The position numbers and the translations under genes were made by a program. A DNA stretch of 64,000 nt from Tillus elongatus. Its lineage: Eukaryota > Arthropoda > Insecta > Coleoptera > Cleridae. The stretch lies in the NCBI GenBank assembly GCA_964006375.1, contig OZ023266.1, forward strand, positions 14,623,565-14,687,564, in the 5' to 3' direction. Position 1 is the first letter of the stretch. Every line of letters begins with the position of its first letter. Below the pieces are notes generated by a model. It was not told the origin of the DNA and made no database searches. It was given only the letters and a program-made list of their open reading frames with translations. Positions 24,612-43,135 of this stretch are shown here, piece by piece.

Positions 24612-26344
24612 CTGACAATACAAATGCTTTCCAGAGACTCTAATTCGTGCTTATTTGAAGCAATTTTCTTAATGAAAATGTACTAATATTTTACTCAAAA
24701 TCATTTACTAAAACCTGCAGCCTTAAGTGTCAAATGATCCACTTATCGAACAGTGTGCTATGAATACTGTTCTTTTCTAGAGCTTCTCATGATATATAGA
24801 AAAATATGTGTGTTCAATTTGACTCTACAAAAGGTATTTTCCAAATCCAAGATATCAAGTAATTGGTAAAAACAATAATATTCCAAAAGTTAAAAGATTT
24901 TTAAAAGTTTCACTTTACAAAACCCATAGAGTCTATTTATTTTTTATGAAGGAGAAGAAAACCTTAGGCTAATTCTATATCATTGTGCTGACAGTTATAG
25001 CAGAACTTTAGCTACTGTAAAAATGAGGGTCCAGCAACTATATGATAGTGTATATAGCACACACAGTAGCTGCTATCAGCAAGTGTATACGTAACATCTA
25101 CAGAGGCCAGAGCTGGAGCCACATTGAGACAGGGAGAACGGGGTCCTGACACCCTGACAGGCCGCTACAAAGATCCGAACGATTTATGTCACTGGATCCT
25201 TTTGTGTTTTACCTAACATACTATGCATTACTAGCAATAAATCAATTTTATGGTTTTGTAAATCAAACTGCTCTAATGGTCTCACACATATCCATCTAGC
25301 CACCATAAATTATGCATAGAAATTGCTCTTTCTCTCTCTCTATTCCTATATTCCTCTCCTCTCTACTGGCTATGATACAGCGGAGAGCTTGGCTAGCTAG
25401 ATCAGTTCTTGTGCCTTTCTATTTCTATGACTCGACTGTTAAATGTCATATGTTTGATATATATTTACTAGAAGATTTCGTTATTCACACAATTAATATT
25501 CAGGTGAAATTTATGTTATGGTGTGAGCGAAGATAAAGACAACAGCTGTAGTAACTCTAACGAATCCTGGTTGTAATAAATTTTAAGAGATGTGTGTCAC
25601 TTCTTGCAAACGGTATTTTTTTCTTTTCGTTTATTGTATCCTTAAAGAATTGGTTTGCATTTTCTTTACATCATTCATTTTCTACTAAAGTAGATGGACC
25701 TCCAATATTTCCTTAGATTCTGCTGCATGAATGTACTTTATAATTTCATACTTACAGATCATGGGTCCCTGGAACTGTCGTTACGTATCTAAAGTAATTT
25801 GTATCTCTGAAACCAAGGGTCCTAAGTTAGACTGCCAGCGGGGAAGCATCTCAATGTATGCATGTTCTCCTTTTCGAAGGTGGCGTAAATCCGTTGGTTT
25901 TGTGTCTCATGCGATGTTGAGCACGTTAAAGGTCTTCACTCTCCACAGAGAATAGCAGAGGTTTGGCGAAACTGCCAGAAGACTGAAGTTAAGTTGCTCC
26001 TTGGCATCGGTTATTGGCCATAGTCGTGAATCTAAAGCCACGTTTAAAAATACAAAAGAGGTGCCTAAAGGTAACGAATCAAGTAAATAATAGTTTGGAT
26101 TACTTTATTGTTTATTATTATTGATATTAATAATAATAATAATAAAAACTGTAGAACTAAGATTAAATGTGTATACATTAAATTGTACGAATTACACACA
26201 TGCCGGACTGTCACGAAATTTTTACAATAGAAATAATAGCTTGGTCCAAGATCCGCAAAACATACCAGTGATTAATATACTGAAAAAATACACACAGAAA
26301 ATAAGAATAGTAATAATAATATTGTAAGTTTACTAAAAATAAAG
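24610..26344. other. No gene recognised
   Basis: Short ORFs (for example at 25312-25536 and 25731-25955) lack domain similarity. An AAT-rich tract is at about 26117-26145 and a similar one at 26310-26325. Confidence 0.5.
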
Positions 26345-29358
<3,014 letters not shown>

Positions 29359-29437
<79 letters not shown>

Positions 29438-29547
29438 ACCCTGGGTGTGGGTTCTAGGATGCCTAGTTCGCGCTCATTTGAAAAAAAAATTCAAAATTAA
29501 AGTCGGGGCCTCCTCAGTATTGAATTTTTTAAAGGAAAATTCACTAA
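29359..29547 (+). mobile_element. TA-HINE fragment H: (TA)n plus right end
   Basis: TA repeats (to 29435) are followed by GGGTGTGGGTTCTAGGATGC, TTCGCGCTCATTTGAAAA and a right end AAAATTCACTAAAA at 29547. The left half is missing. It probably lies beyond the mariner element or was replaced by the LINE fragment. Confidence 0.75.
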
Positions 29548-29847
29548 AAAACATAAAACTTTGTGCCGTCATTGTCGCTCGATAAACTGTAATATAAAAA
29601 ATCGAGACTCACCTGGATGAAGTTCAGTTTGGATTTAGGTCCAACCGAAGAACCAGAGAAGCGATAGAACATTTAAAACAACAATAGAAGAAAGCAAGGT
29701 TGAATATGATTTGTAGGCCTGTAAAAACATCCAATTATATGCATTAGAAAATATTATTGCAAAAAAATTCAATTTTAATAATTTTATATGGTGTAACCTC
29801 TCTTTGTATAAAAATCAAAGGGCTTACATAAAAATATAAGAAAATTT
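29548..29847. other. No feature recognised
   Basis: A short AT-rich spacer between two TA-HINE copies, with a possible LINE scrap at about 29610-29700 that I could not place. Confidence 0.4.
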
Positions 29848-31664
<1,817 letters not shown>

Positions 31665-32587
31665 AGAGTAAGCAGTCTTAAAGATAAACGTTACGCCATA
31701 CATAGGCTCTGTATAAGAATAAATGTACAGGGCTGAGAATTGACGTGTACATATTACAGTGTATTATTTACACGTGGAGCATTGCGGACTGGTGACAATC
31801 AATTTATGGACATCATAAGTAACTGACGAGAGACTAAAATGTGGGAGGAGGGTCCACAGGACTGAGTGTTGTGACTCCACGGCCATATTCTTGTGTATGT
31901 GTACGTCTGTCGCCTTGTCTCCTTGTGCGATGACCCCTGCCAAGAATCATATCTCAAAGCTGCGCTCAGGTTGAGCCCATGACGTTACGTAATTTATATC
32001 ATCCTCTTCAAGATGTCTTTGATTCCACTATCTCCCTTCTATAACCATAAATTATACAACTTATTGTTTTATTAATTTCCCCTGTTGAGGGAATTTATTA
32101 AATTCTGTAGTCTGGAGACAAGCAGAGTCATTAACTACGATCAAAGACAATTGATGAAAGTTATGATGCAGTTAAAAGGAGGGTTTATGTGTATTCTTGA
32201 AGAGTGTAGTTAATTTCTCTTCAGCCAATAACATGATTTGAGTAATTGTGGTTGGTTTTATTTACTTTACCTTACAAAATACGAAACTGTGCTGGTTTTA
32301 GAAGATGTTGTTAACACCTGGTGTTTAGCAGTAACTTGACAGCACGCTTAGCTAGCCAATACTGGAGTTTTATCGAAGCAGTATTCACATCGGGACTTTC
32401 GTTGTCAATCTAATGTTTGGTAATTTGTCTAGTACCTACCTTGACATATAAGAGAATTTGATAAAATTTTGCACATCACGTAATTTTGTGCGTAGATGAC
32501 GAAGATGACAAAGAAAATTAGGGCACAGGCGTATTTTCCGAGATATATTTATTTTGGCGACGAAAATTTTCGATGGTAAGAGTTTTG
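31665..32587. other. No gene recognised
   Basis: AT-rich unique-looking sequence without an ORF of note. Confidence 0.5.
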
Positions 32588-32651
32588 AAAACATTTCTTT
32601 AGATGAGCGTGAATTAGGACCTCTGGAACCCAAATCCAAAGTCAGTTAAAA

Positions 32652-32729
<78 letters not shown>
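32588..32729 (-). mobile_element. TA-HINE fragment J with (TA)n
   Basis: GATGAGCGTGAATTAGGACC and AACCCAAATCCAAAGTCAG match the block next to the TA core in reverse orientation, followed by TA repeats (32656-32729). The other half is cut off by the mariner element that starts at 32730. Confidence 0.7.
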
Positions 32730-32732
<3 letters not shown>

Positions 32733-35608
32733 TGTGCCCGAAATTGGTGATGCATGTATTGCGATCTTCGAAACTGTTAGAGATAGGAAAGCGGTTAAAT
32801 TGGGAAAGTTTTAAACAATTCTGTTTGTAATTGAATGGCGTTTAGTTTACGATTTTATATCTTTTGGTTTTTACGATATTGAAAAAAAAAACTAAAATAA
32901 CGCATTTTCGAAAATACCCTGTATTTTCTTTATTTCTGAAAATTTTTGAAATCTGTAAAAAAATTTTACGTAGGAAACGCCTGTGTAGTCAGATTTTGTT
33001 TTCAACGTTTCAATATTTTGGAACCATCATCAACTTTGTTTTTTCATATAGGCGCCATATTGGATTTTTACGATTTTGAAAAGTCCCTGTTTTTGCCTTT
33101 ACAAGTATGTATCACAATTAGTGAAAAAAGTTAGGTTATGGGTTGAAAAACGAAAAATATGATTTTGTTACGAATTTGGCAACGTCGCACATTAAAACAC
33201 TCACACTTAAGGTGATTCTACTGCATTTAATCTCTTAACTACAATTAATAACAACATATCCTTATAAGTAATAGTTTTTCCTATGTGAAAATCATTTGAA
33301 ATCATAGAAATAACCCTTTTTGAAATTTTAACACAAAATGACACAATAATTACTAAAATAAAATGACTAATCTCAAGTTGAAAATGCGACCCATTTGCTT
33401 CTATACATTTCTTATATTTTTTTATCACCGATTTGGTAACTCGATGTATTGTGTTACGGTTAACATTGGACAGAACATCCCGCGTTCGCTGTTCGAGGAC
33501 TTCCCTGCTTTCTGGGAGATCAAATTCATAGATTTCGTTTTTAACATATCCTCACAAATAAAAGTCTAATGGAGTGAGGTCGGTAGACCTCGCAGGCCAC
33601 CGCACCGGGCCACTGTTAGATATTATTCTTTCACCAAATGTCTCAGATAAAAAAAATTGTACTTCCCTGGAATTATGGGCAGGGCAGCCGTCGTGTTGCA
33701 ACCATACATTACGAAACTCATTATCTGGGAGAACTTCCATAATTGCTGGTACTATTTCATTTTGCAACATTGCAAGGTATCTTTGTCCTGTCAATGTTTA
33801 ATCATAAATAAAGAGCCCAATTAGTTGATTTCCTATTAAAATAAAATAGTTTAATTTCTTCTTACGATAGGAATATTATAATAATTCAAAGAATAGAAAA
33901 ATAATTATTTTTCAGAATAAAGCGAAAAATATCTCACCATACATTCCGCACCAAACATTTAAGCCAAATCGAACTTGCAATCTACGCTGTTCCCGCAGCC
34001 TAGGGTTTTCGGTAGCCTAGTAATGGCGATTATGCTTGTTGAATATTCCGCAATTTGTAACATAACTTTCGTCCGTCCATACAATGTTATTTTCATAGTT
34101 CATATTATCTTTACATTTTCCCTGGTACAATTGCAAAAAGTTACTCTTCTGTTAAAATTACCTTCTCGAAGTCCTTGTACGATGGTGGGCTTATACGGAC
34201 GATAATGTTGTTTTTTTCAAAACGTCGTGAACCGTTGACTTAGCATTATGTAGCTCCCTGCCAGCAATCCTTGTAGAGGACATAGGATTCTCATGAAAAT
34301 ATTCTTGAATACTTCTCGTCACGATTTTCACTATCCTTCTCATAATTCTTAGACCGAGGTTTCCCAAAAGCTCCGAATTCCAGTAAATTCATTACAAGTT
34401 TAGAGAAATATCTTTTGTTGGGTTGTCGTCTATCCGGGTTATTTTTCAAATAATTGTTGACAGCCTTATCCGCATTCCTTTAATTTCTAATATATGATAC
34501 TAACATATCAAACTTCTTCATTCGAGAAATTTTCTGCCATTCTAGACCCAAGTCAAGACATAAAACGCGTTCAAATAAAGACAAGCGTTCACAGTTCTGA
34601 CAGAAGTCGTGACAGATTTAAAATTTTCATTCGTCTAAAATCTAAAGCCTACTAGAGCATTAATGTATTACGGATGAATATATTTCATCAAATTATTTAC
34701 CAAATTTTTGATTATTCCGAATGTTTAAATGATTTTTGGGTCATATTAGTGTTCTGATAAATAATAATTCAATTCGTTCATGTATTTCTCAAAAGTTATG
34801 GCTTTTTTTGACCTTAGTTTCTGTTGCACAGTACGAGTGTGATATATCATAAACAATGTTAACTGTATCACAATTGCTCGAGTTACCAGATCGGTGATAA
34901 AAAAATGTGCGAAATGTATGGAAGCAAATGGGTCGCATTTTGAACGCTAAATTAAACATTTTATTTTGGTAATTATTATGTCATTTGACACATTATTGTT
35001 TTTTCCTTTCTTTTTTGTGTTAAAATTTCAAAAAGCGTTATTTCTATGATTTCAAATACGAAAAACTATTACTTATAAGGATATGTCGTTATTAATTGTA
35101 GTTAAGAGATTAAATGCAGTAGAATCACCGTAAGTGTGAGTGCTTTATTGTGCGACGTTGCCAAATTCGTAACAAAATCATATTTTTTCGTTTTTCAATT
35201 GATAACCTAACTTTTTTCACTAAGTGTAATACATATTTGTAAAGGCAAAAACAGGGACTTTTCAAAATCGTGAAAATCCAATATGAGGCCTTTATGAAAA
35301 AACAAAGTTGATGATGGTTCCAAAATATGAAAACGTTGAAAATAAAGTCTGACTACACAGGCGTTTTCTACGTAAAAAGTTGCTATTAGAAAGCTTTGAC
35401 AGATTTCACAAATTTTCATAAACAAAGAAAATACAGGGTACTTTCGAAAATGCGTCATTTTAGTTTTTATTAAATATCGTAAAAACCGAAAGAGATGAAA
35501 CGGCCTTCAATTTCAATCCGAATTGTCTAAAACTTTCCATATTTAACCGCTTTCCTATCTCTAACAGTTTCGGAGATCGCAATACATGCATCACCAATTT
35601 CGGACACA

Positions 35609-35611
<3 letters not shown>
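32730..35611 (-). mobile_element. Mariner-type element with ~725-bp terminal inverted repeats
   Basis: The left end CAGTGTGCCCGAAATTGGTG and right end CACCAATTTCGGACACACTG are inverted. The inverted similarity continues through TTTTCGAAAATACCCTGTAT, AACGCCTGTGTAGTCAGA and CACTTAAGGTGATTCTACTG to GGTAACTCGATG near 33446 (left) and CGAGTTACC near 34879 (right). That gives arms of about 717 and 733 bases, roughly 90% alike by eye. TA repeats flank both sides. The 1.4-kb centre holds a transposase on the minus strand. Mariner inverted repeats are usually tens of bases, so arms this long are unusual. Confidence 0.88.
33207..34540 (-). pseudogene. Transposase (DDxD, mariner-type) with a predicted 105-bp intron
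   Basis: The start MAENFSNEEV at 34540 is followed by early stops. All three catalytic motifs survive: NIVWTDESYV, WLQHDGCPAHN and STDLTPLDFYL, with 36 residues between the second and third Asp. After VWCGMY the frame is interrupted by 33937-33833, which starts GTGAGA and ends TTTTAATAG. Removing it gives YG then NQLIGLFIYD in the same frame, the expected continuation for this family. A TAA follows IYD, and a TGG-to-TGA stop follows FYL. The last ~100 residues (EIYEFDLPES, TKSVIKKYKKC) lie inside the left inverted repeat. Confidence 0.85.
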
Positions 35612-35702
<91 letters not shown>

Positions 35703-35704
35703 AT
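35611..35704. repeat. (TA)n with a short (GATATA) end
   Basis: TA repeats abut the right end of the mariner-type element and close with three GATATA units. Confidence 0.95.
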
Positions 35705-35739
35705 GTATCTAAACAGATAAAACCTGAAAGAAACCCGGA

Positions 35740-36591
<852 letters not shown>

Positions 36592-37447
36592 GTCTAAAAA
36601 ATACAAACATGGTTAACTCGGGTTATGTAACCGATTTAAAGCCTTAGTGACGCCGGTACTAAATCTGCTGTTTCTAAAACAGGCTTAGAATTGTTTGCTG
36701 AGAAATTACATTTCGTTAGTGCCACTCCAATTTCATCCACACTTTGATATGTCAATCCTAAGACATCGATAAAGACATTTATCATCCTAGCTTATTAGGA
36801 AAAATTCTCTAGATATAGGAAAAGTTTATCAAAAGTATAAAAGTAGCCCAGAACGCTGAATGTTCTCAAAGACAAATAATCGAAGGACATCAGAAGCATC
36901 TTGTGACAGAGGAAATATGTGCGAGATGGTCGTCAGCCGTCAGGGTCCGGTCCAGTCCGGCTTGAAGGATTCTACAGCGACATATGTGAGAGTTCTGATG
37001 TCTTTACTGTCACCAGAACTTGAGAAAAGTGGATGTTTGTCTCAGCATGTGTCTGTCTTATTGAAGTTTCGTTATTGGACTTAGTTATCTGGCATTTTGT
37101 ATATATGTGTGTTTATATGTATTTGTGTATACTACGGATTCCAAAATACGAAAGAATCAATAATGCCAGATTTATAAAAACTAACAATCGTATCTTATCA
37201 GATTATATTTTCCTACTGCTTGGTGATATATACGGCTGTATTTTTTCCTTGAGCCATATCATTCCAGTGGTGCGTCAAACCCCCTGGTTACGCATACTTT
37301 TTTTGATAAGTATAATTTCAAGACATCTTATCCATTAAAATATTTTGAATACATTATATATTCAGTCGCAACTGAAATGGTCTACTTATTGTAGGTACTT
37401 CAGTTTTAGTCAATTTTCATTAAGACAAATTCTCTAATAGAGAGGTT
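36592..37447. other. No gene recognised
   Basis: ORFs at 36860-37084 and 37033-37338 have no recognisable domain or intact gene context. Confidence 0.5.
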
Positions 37448-37630
<183 letters not shown>

Positions 37631-37689
37631 TATATCCTTACATTATTATACCCATATTTACTAACATACCAGATATAAATACTTGTATA

Positions 37690-38599
37690 TTGAAACAAGC
37701 GTTAAAACCATATAAAGAAGCGGTCAAAATTTATACTGTTGGGTCAAAAATTCAAGATTCAGTGAGATGCGCAGTGTACATTAAACAATTAGATTATGTT
37801 GAGCTATTTAGTCTTCCAAAGTTCACTTCAATTTACACTGCTGAAGATGTTGCCATACAAAAAGAGTTAGTATTAGCCTGTAACCAAAATATGAGTAGCT
37901 TTGTTGTTTTGACAGATTCCCTTTCACTGTTAAGAACTATCCAATCTTCAAAATGCTATATATTGGTCCAGGGTAATATGTGATATTGCTTATCAATTAG
38001 AGGTCTTGGAACAACAGCACAAAAGAGTTACTTTCATATGTGTAAAAGGGCACTTAAAGCTTGAGGGTCATGAAAAGGCCGACTATTTTGCTAAAAAAGC
38101 AACTGAAACAGGTTGTAAACATGACTTTTACAGGAACGGAGATCTACTTCCGCAAGTAAAACATGTGTGTAAAATAAGGCGGCAGGATCATTGGAATAAG
38201 TTGAAAAGTAGCTGTAACAAGCACTTCAGTAGTATCATTCCTAATCTAAGAAAACAGCCCATTTACAAAGAACTGTTGCTTCCTAGGTACTTGTCTACGA
38301 CACTTAACAGAATTATCATAGGCCATGGTGCTTTTAAGTCTCATTTGTATAAAATAAAAGTTGAAGACAATCCATTTTGCTCATGCGATAATACCAGCCC
38401 AGCTGATTTAAATCATTTGATTTTTTCCTGTATTATGCATCATGAACAAAGAAAAATATTATTTTGTAATTTGATAGAATACAATGTTTCTTTTCCACTT
38501 GATGTGACGTCACTTATATATGAAGCTGTGTGTAATAAAAGTGTCATGGTAGCTTTCATGAGTTTTGTTAAAGACTTTAAGTTAGCTAGGTTTATATAG
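37690..38599 (+). pseudogene. LINE C-terminus with RNase H domain
   Basis: Frame 1 (to 37983) carries KIYTVGSKIQDSVRCAVYI, IYTAEDVAIQKEL and VVLTDSLSLLRTI. Frame 2 (from 38006) carries ICVKGHLKLEGHEKADYFAK, then LLLPRYLSTTLNRIIIGHGA and NPFCSCDNTSPADLNHLIFSC. This is an RNase HI domain followed by the C-terminal region with a CxC..DLNH..F.C pattern seen in I/R1-type LINEs. The first catalytic Asp (normally YTDGS) is Val, while Glu, the second Asp and the last Asp (EKAD) remain. A frameshift near 37980 separates the frames, and RT is absent. It starts just right of a (TA)n tract. Confidence 0.85.
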
Positions 38600-39450
<851 letters not shown>

Positions 39451-40414
39451 CCTTCCAAAAATATATAAAATATTTTTGGAAACGCTATATTTTTGTAAGC
39501 ATCAGAGTAACTGAAATAAGACTTTATTTTAATTGGGTATACAATATTTAGACTTTTTTCCAAATTAAAAATAAAATCTGAAAGACATGCGTTGAAACGA
39601 CTTAGTGGTTGAAGTTTAATGCCTGACAGACCGAGTAGTTAATTGCCACGCTTAGATTGATTCATACAACAGGTATAAATCATACATCAACGGCAACCAA
39701 AGTAAATAGATATTAGACATATAACATACTACCCGAACCAACAATCGTGAAATCTCGGACATAAATATCGCAAATGACAAACGCCATGAAAATTAAAATT
39801 TGCCAAGTGATTTTTATTTAACTGGGGGATGAAATGAATTCTTAAAATACACTATATTTGTAGCTTGATGTACGGCCCCCAAAAACAGTTTTAACACAGC
39901 ATAGATATATTATGCTGTAGTTGTAGACTGAAAGTGTAGCATAATGTAGTAGAAATGTAAAGAAAATCAAGTCAAGTCTATAAAAATTATAACTAAAATT
40001 TTTTTACTGAACCCCACGTTGTGGAGACAGTATAAAGAATTATGATTTACAGAACTAAATGCCCCACTGTTTGGGTGGCAGTATAACGAAATAAGATTCT
40101 GTTTTTACCGAACACTAAAATAATATAATATACACAATGTAATATGACACAAATTATCTCAGGGCTTGGGTTTAGGCACTTGCAGTCGGTAGGTTTTAAG
40201 AGGCACAAATAAAATCAGGCATTACGAATAAAATCAGTTTATTTAAAAAGTTATTGACTCAATATAATGCAGTGGATTGAATTTAGTAAATTAGATGAAA
40301 GAAAAAATATGACTCGATTATTTGTAACACTGTAAAAATCAATTGTGGAGCACACTCTACAAAAGAAAAAGAAAGCCACAGATAAATAGTGTACTTAACT
40401 TTCAGCTTCAGGTT
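39451..40414. other. No gene recognised
   Basis: AT-rich DNA with two similar short segments (about 40010-40045 and 40055-40095, both with an AACCCCAC/ATGCCCCACTGT and ...ACAGTATAA pattern). No ORF of note. Confidence 0.45.
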
Positions 40415-40856
40415 GAGGGGGCTCCTCCCTGGCGATGATGCTGAAGGGGACTCCTGAATGATGTTGTATTCAAGAGGTTCCTTCCTGGTGTTGCTGAGGG
40501 GGCTCCTTCATGATGTGGTTGAAGTGAGCTCGTTTACTGTGTGGTGTTGTAGGTACTTCCGAGGGTGTTGAAGGGGCCTTTACGCACGTTGAATCTTCGG
40601 GGCCCCTTCACGGTGTTGTTGAGGGGGCCCTGCCTACGGTGGTGTAGAGGGGACCCTTAACGATGTGCCATTTAGGGGGCTCCTTAACGATGTTGTTGTT
40701 GAGGGGGCTCTTCCCTGGCGATGGTGTTGAAGGGGCTCGTCCCTAGCGATGTTGTTGAAGGGGCTCGTCCCTAGAGATGGTGTTGAAGGGGCTCGTCCCT
40801 AGCGATGGTGTTGAAGGGGCTCGTCCCTAGCGATGGTGTTGAAGAGGTGCTATAAA
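40415..40856. repeat. GC-rich minisatellite, 28-bp unit
   Basis: Five near-identical 28-bp units (TTGAAGGGGCTCGTCCCTAG plus CGATGGTG) occupy about 40718-40856. To the left, back to about 40415, are diverged and length-variable relatives (for example GTTGAGGGGGCTCCTTCATG). The array is far richer in GC than its surroundings. Because 28 is not a multiple of three, any frame through it shifts at each unit, so it is not simply a repeat protein. Confidence 0.9.
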
Positions 40857-41193
40857 ATTCCAAGCGCATGAATAACGGTTTAGGGCTTAATGATTGATAT
40901 AGGGCGGCTGGTAGCAGGTTAAGTTTACTTACAAAATGTATCTCTTTCAATGATTGGAAATAAACTAACATATGCGAAACAAAATCTCAAATGACCTCTT
41001 TATCACGCATTTAAAACAGTATAATAGCAATTAGTTACCTAACTCACGCTACCACAAGCCACCGTTTACCAGTATGAAATTTATAATAAAGAAAACAATC
41101 ATGAAAAGTAATTTCGACATACATATATTAACAAGGAATCCACCATCATTATCAAGCAAAAAAAGTATGAGTAATTGGATAGATGTAAGACTC
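40857..41193. other. No gene recognised
   Basis: AT-rich spacer. If the exon at 41194-41279 is real, this would be its first intron. Confidence 0.4.
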
Positions 41194-41279
41194 ACCCATT
41201 TAGTTAGACATGCTGTTCCCTGACTAAAATTTAGCTGCACTTTTCCATCTTTAGGTCCATTAACAAGAGAGCGTGGCAT
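41194..41279 (-). CDS. Possible first coding exon (28 codons, then splice donor)
   Basis: On the minus strand ATG at 41279 opens MPRSLVNGPKDGKVQLNFSQ and ends ...CLTKW, directly followed by GTGAGT, a good splice donor. The sequence upstream is unusually GC- and CpG-rich for this window and has cAMP-response-type TGACGTCA sites. The first residues faintly recall the SNAG motif (MPRSFLV) of Snail/Gfi-type factors, but the basic residues that normally follow are absent, so I do not assign a family. No second exon was identified. The frame could also be chance. Confidence 0.3.
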
Positions 41280-41289
41280 GCTTTATGAG

Positions 41290-41425
41290 CGTATATAAAG
41301 ACTCGCTTATCGCAGAGAGGTCATAAAATCAGCTCGTACGGAGGCGCGTTTCTATGAGTCGAGTGCGGTAGCGCAAGCGACCGCCGAGTTTGACGTCACT
41401 GAAGGGACTTGGACACTGACGTCGC
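41290..41425. promoter_or_regulatory. CpG-rich stretch with TATA-like and CRE-like sites
   Basis: TATATAAAG at 41292-41300 (plus strand) has TCATAA 20 bases and TCAGCTC about 29 bases downstream of its end, as possible initiators. A palindromic TGACGTCA is at 41391-41398 and a near copy, TGACGTCG, at about 41418-41425. The sites are real strings, but promoter function is inferred. Direction is unclear because the exon candidate lies on the minus strand and the TATA-like site reads plus. Confidence 0.35.
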
Positions 41426-41684
41426 AAAAGGGGTTAATTCCGAATCTCAAAAGTTAATGGCGTTGACACGTGTGACATGTCCCGGTTATTAAATACCCGC
41501 GACATGTTACAAAATGATTCCAAAAATACTTTCTTTTATCTTTAAACTTAAACGTAAGACCGAAACAGTCGTTAAATGTGTTTCAATGGCAATTATACTC
41601 ATTCTGTAATTAATTGGTACGTATAATTTTAATTGGGCCTGAAGCCGGTGTCAACTATAACGTAAACAAAACATTAGTTAAGGT

Positions 41685-41762
41685 ATCCTTAGATAGCTCA
41701 GTGGTAGCGTGCTTCTCTTCCACGCAGAAGGTTGCTTGATCGATTTCAGCTCGATGAATGTA
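41685..41762 (+). other. tRNA-like sequence (pseudo-tRNA or SINE head)
   Basis: TAGCTCAGTGG at 41694-41704 is a perfect tRNA A box, followed by TAGCGTGCTTCTCTTCCACG with possible CTTCT/AGAAG pairing. About 35 bases further, GATCGATTTC resembles a damaged B box (GGTTCGATTC). The acceptor stem (CCTTAGA) has no partner downstream and the anticodon loop would be too long. It is therefore not a functional tRNA, but a derived copy or the head of a tRNA-type SINE. Confidence 0.5.
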
Positions 41763-42933
41763 TGGTATTTTTTGTTTTATTTTGACATTTGGAGAAACAG
41801 TAGTGCATATATTTCATACGTTTTGGACAAGATCTCATATTTGTTTAAAACGCTTGAGAATAACTTTGTAGCCCTTGAGTCTGAAAATATAATTTTCAGC
41901 AGGCGTTTTGTTTTTGTTAATATTGAAAAACACCGGTTTGATTAGATTGTCTAAAACGACATCATTCTGGCGATTAATGAGTAAAAATAACTTCTTCGTT
42001 TATAATTTGGCAGATAATTTACTTTTCTAAATCTGATTTAATTCCTTCCAAAAAAATAAATGGTATAGTAACTTTGACTGCAAAAATTTTTAACGTAGAA
42101 AAAGATTTCTTTACATCTTGAACGTAGTCATAGTATAGTCGATTTAGAATAATAAATAACATACATTTCGTTAAAATAAATATAAATAATTAAACGTTAA
42201 TTAAATAAAAATAAACGTTCTGACTGGACATGCTTCAATGAAAAATACACAAAATTCATCACAACCAAATTAGGACATAACATATTAGAGCCAGAATAGC
42301 TGTATGACAACTAAAGTGTTGTGTTTGATGGTCCAAGGTGGCTACACTAGGTCCATATAGGTGGACACTTATGAATGGGACGTCCCGGTGTGGAGCGGAA
42401 TGTCATATCCATGAACACCGAGACCTGGAGATATGGCATCTTTACATCACAATGGGCGCAATATTTAACACGCCATCCACAAACAGACACTTGGACATGT
42501 GTATATATGCACAAGCTGTAAATCAGCCGTCATTATAAGACTTCATGTGGCAACTAATTTATCTGGTCTAATTTATTTGATGTTTATGATAATGCCTCAA
42601 GAGTGAAGTCGTTAGGCACCTAGCTACCGTGCCCACGAGTTTTAAAATTGATGATTCTGATACCCCTCTTCTTCCTCTTTGTATCTTCTTCACATTTTTT
42701 ATAAAGCATAAGGTTAACTTTGACTTGAACCCCGCTGGATGCCTCAAACAATAAGATACGTTAAAAATAATAAGATACTGTACTTTATTTCAGTTTAGAG
42801 TGAAAAGTTATTTAATACAAGTAGCTTGGTTATTTTTATTTTAGTACTACTACGGAGACCAAGGCTTATATTTAGCAACGTTGCTTTTGCTATACGAACA
42901 AGATCATAATGCCTTTAACCGAAGTCGGAATTT
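41763..42933. other. No gene recognised
   Basis: AT-rich DNA with short ORFs only (41709-41945, 42338-42538) and no domain similarity. Confidence 0.5.
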
Positions 42934-43043
42934 GAGTGAATTTTCTTAAAGAAAATTCACTAATAAGGAGATCCTGCCTTTTGAAAAAAATTCTTCAAAT
43001 GAGCGCGAACAAGGCGCCGTAGAACCCATATCCAGGGTTCGTG

Positions 43044-43131
<88 letters not shown>
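42934..43131 (-). mobile_element. TA-HINE fragment N: right end plus (TA)n
   Basis: The palindrome GAGTGAATTTTCTTAAAG with AAAATTCACTAATAAGG starts at 42934, followed by AAATGAGCGCGAACAAGGCG, AACCCATATCCAGGGTTC and TA repeats 43048-43131. The rest is cut off by the mariner element at 43135. Confidence 0.75.

Positions 43132-43134
<3 letters not shown>

Positions 43135-43135
<1 letters not shown>

Noticed and set aside
40718..40856. 28-bp repeats as a possible CRISPR array
   Set aside because: The repeats are contiguous without spacers, i.e. a minisatellite.
40771..40971. Minus-strand ORF through the minisatellite as a repeat protein
   Set aside because: The 28-bp period shifts the frame at each unit, so no consistent protein repeat results.
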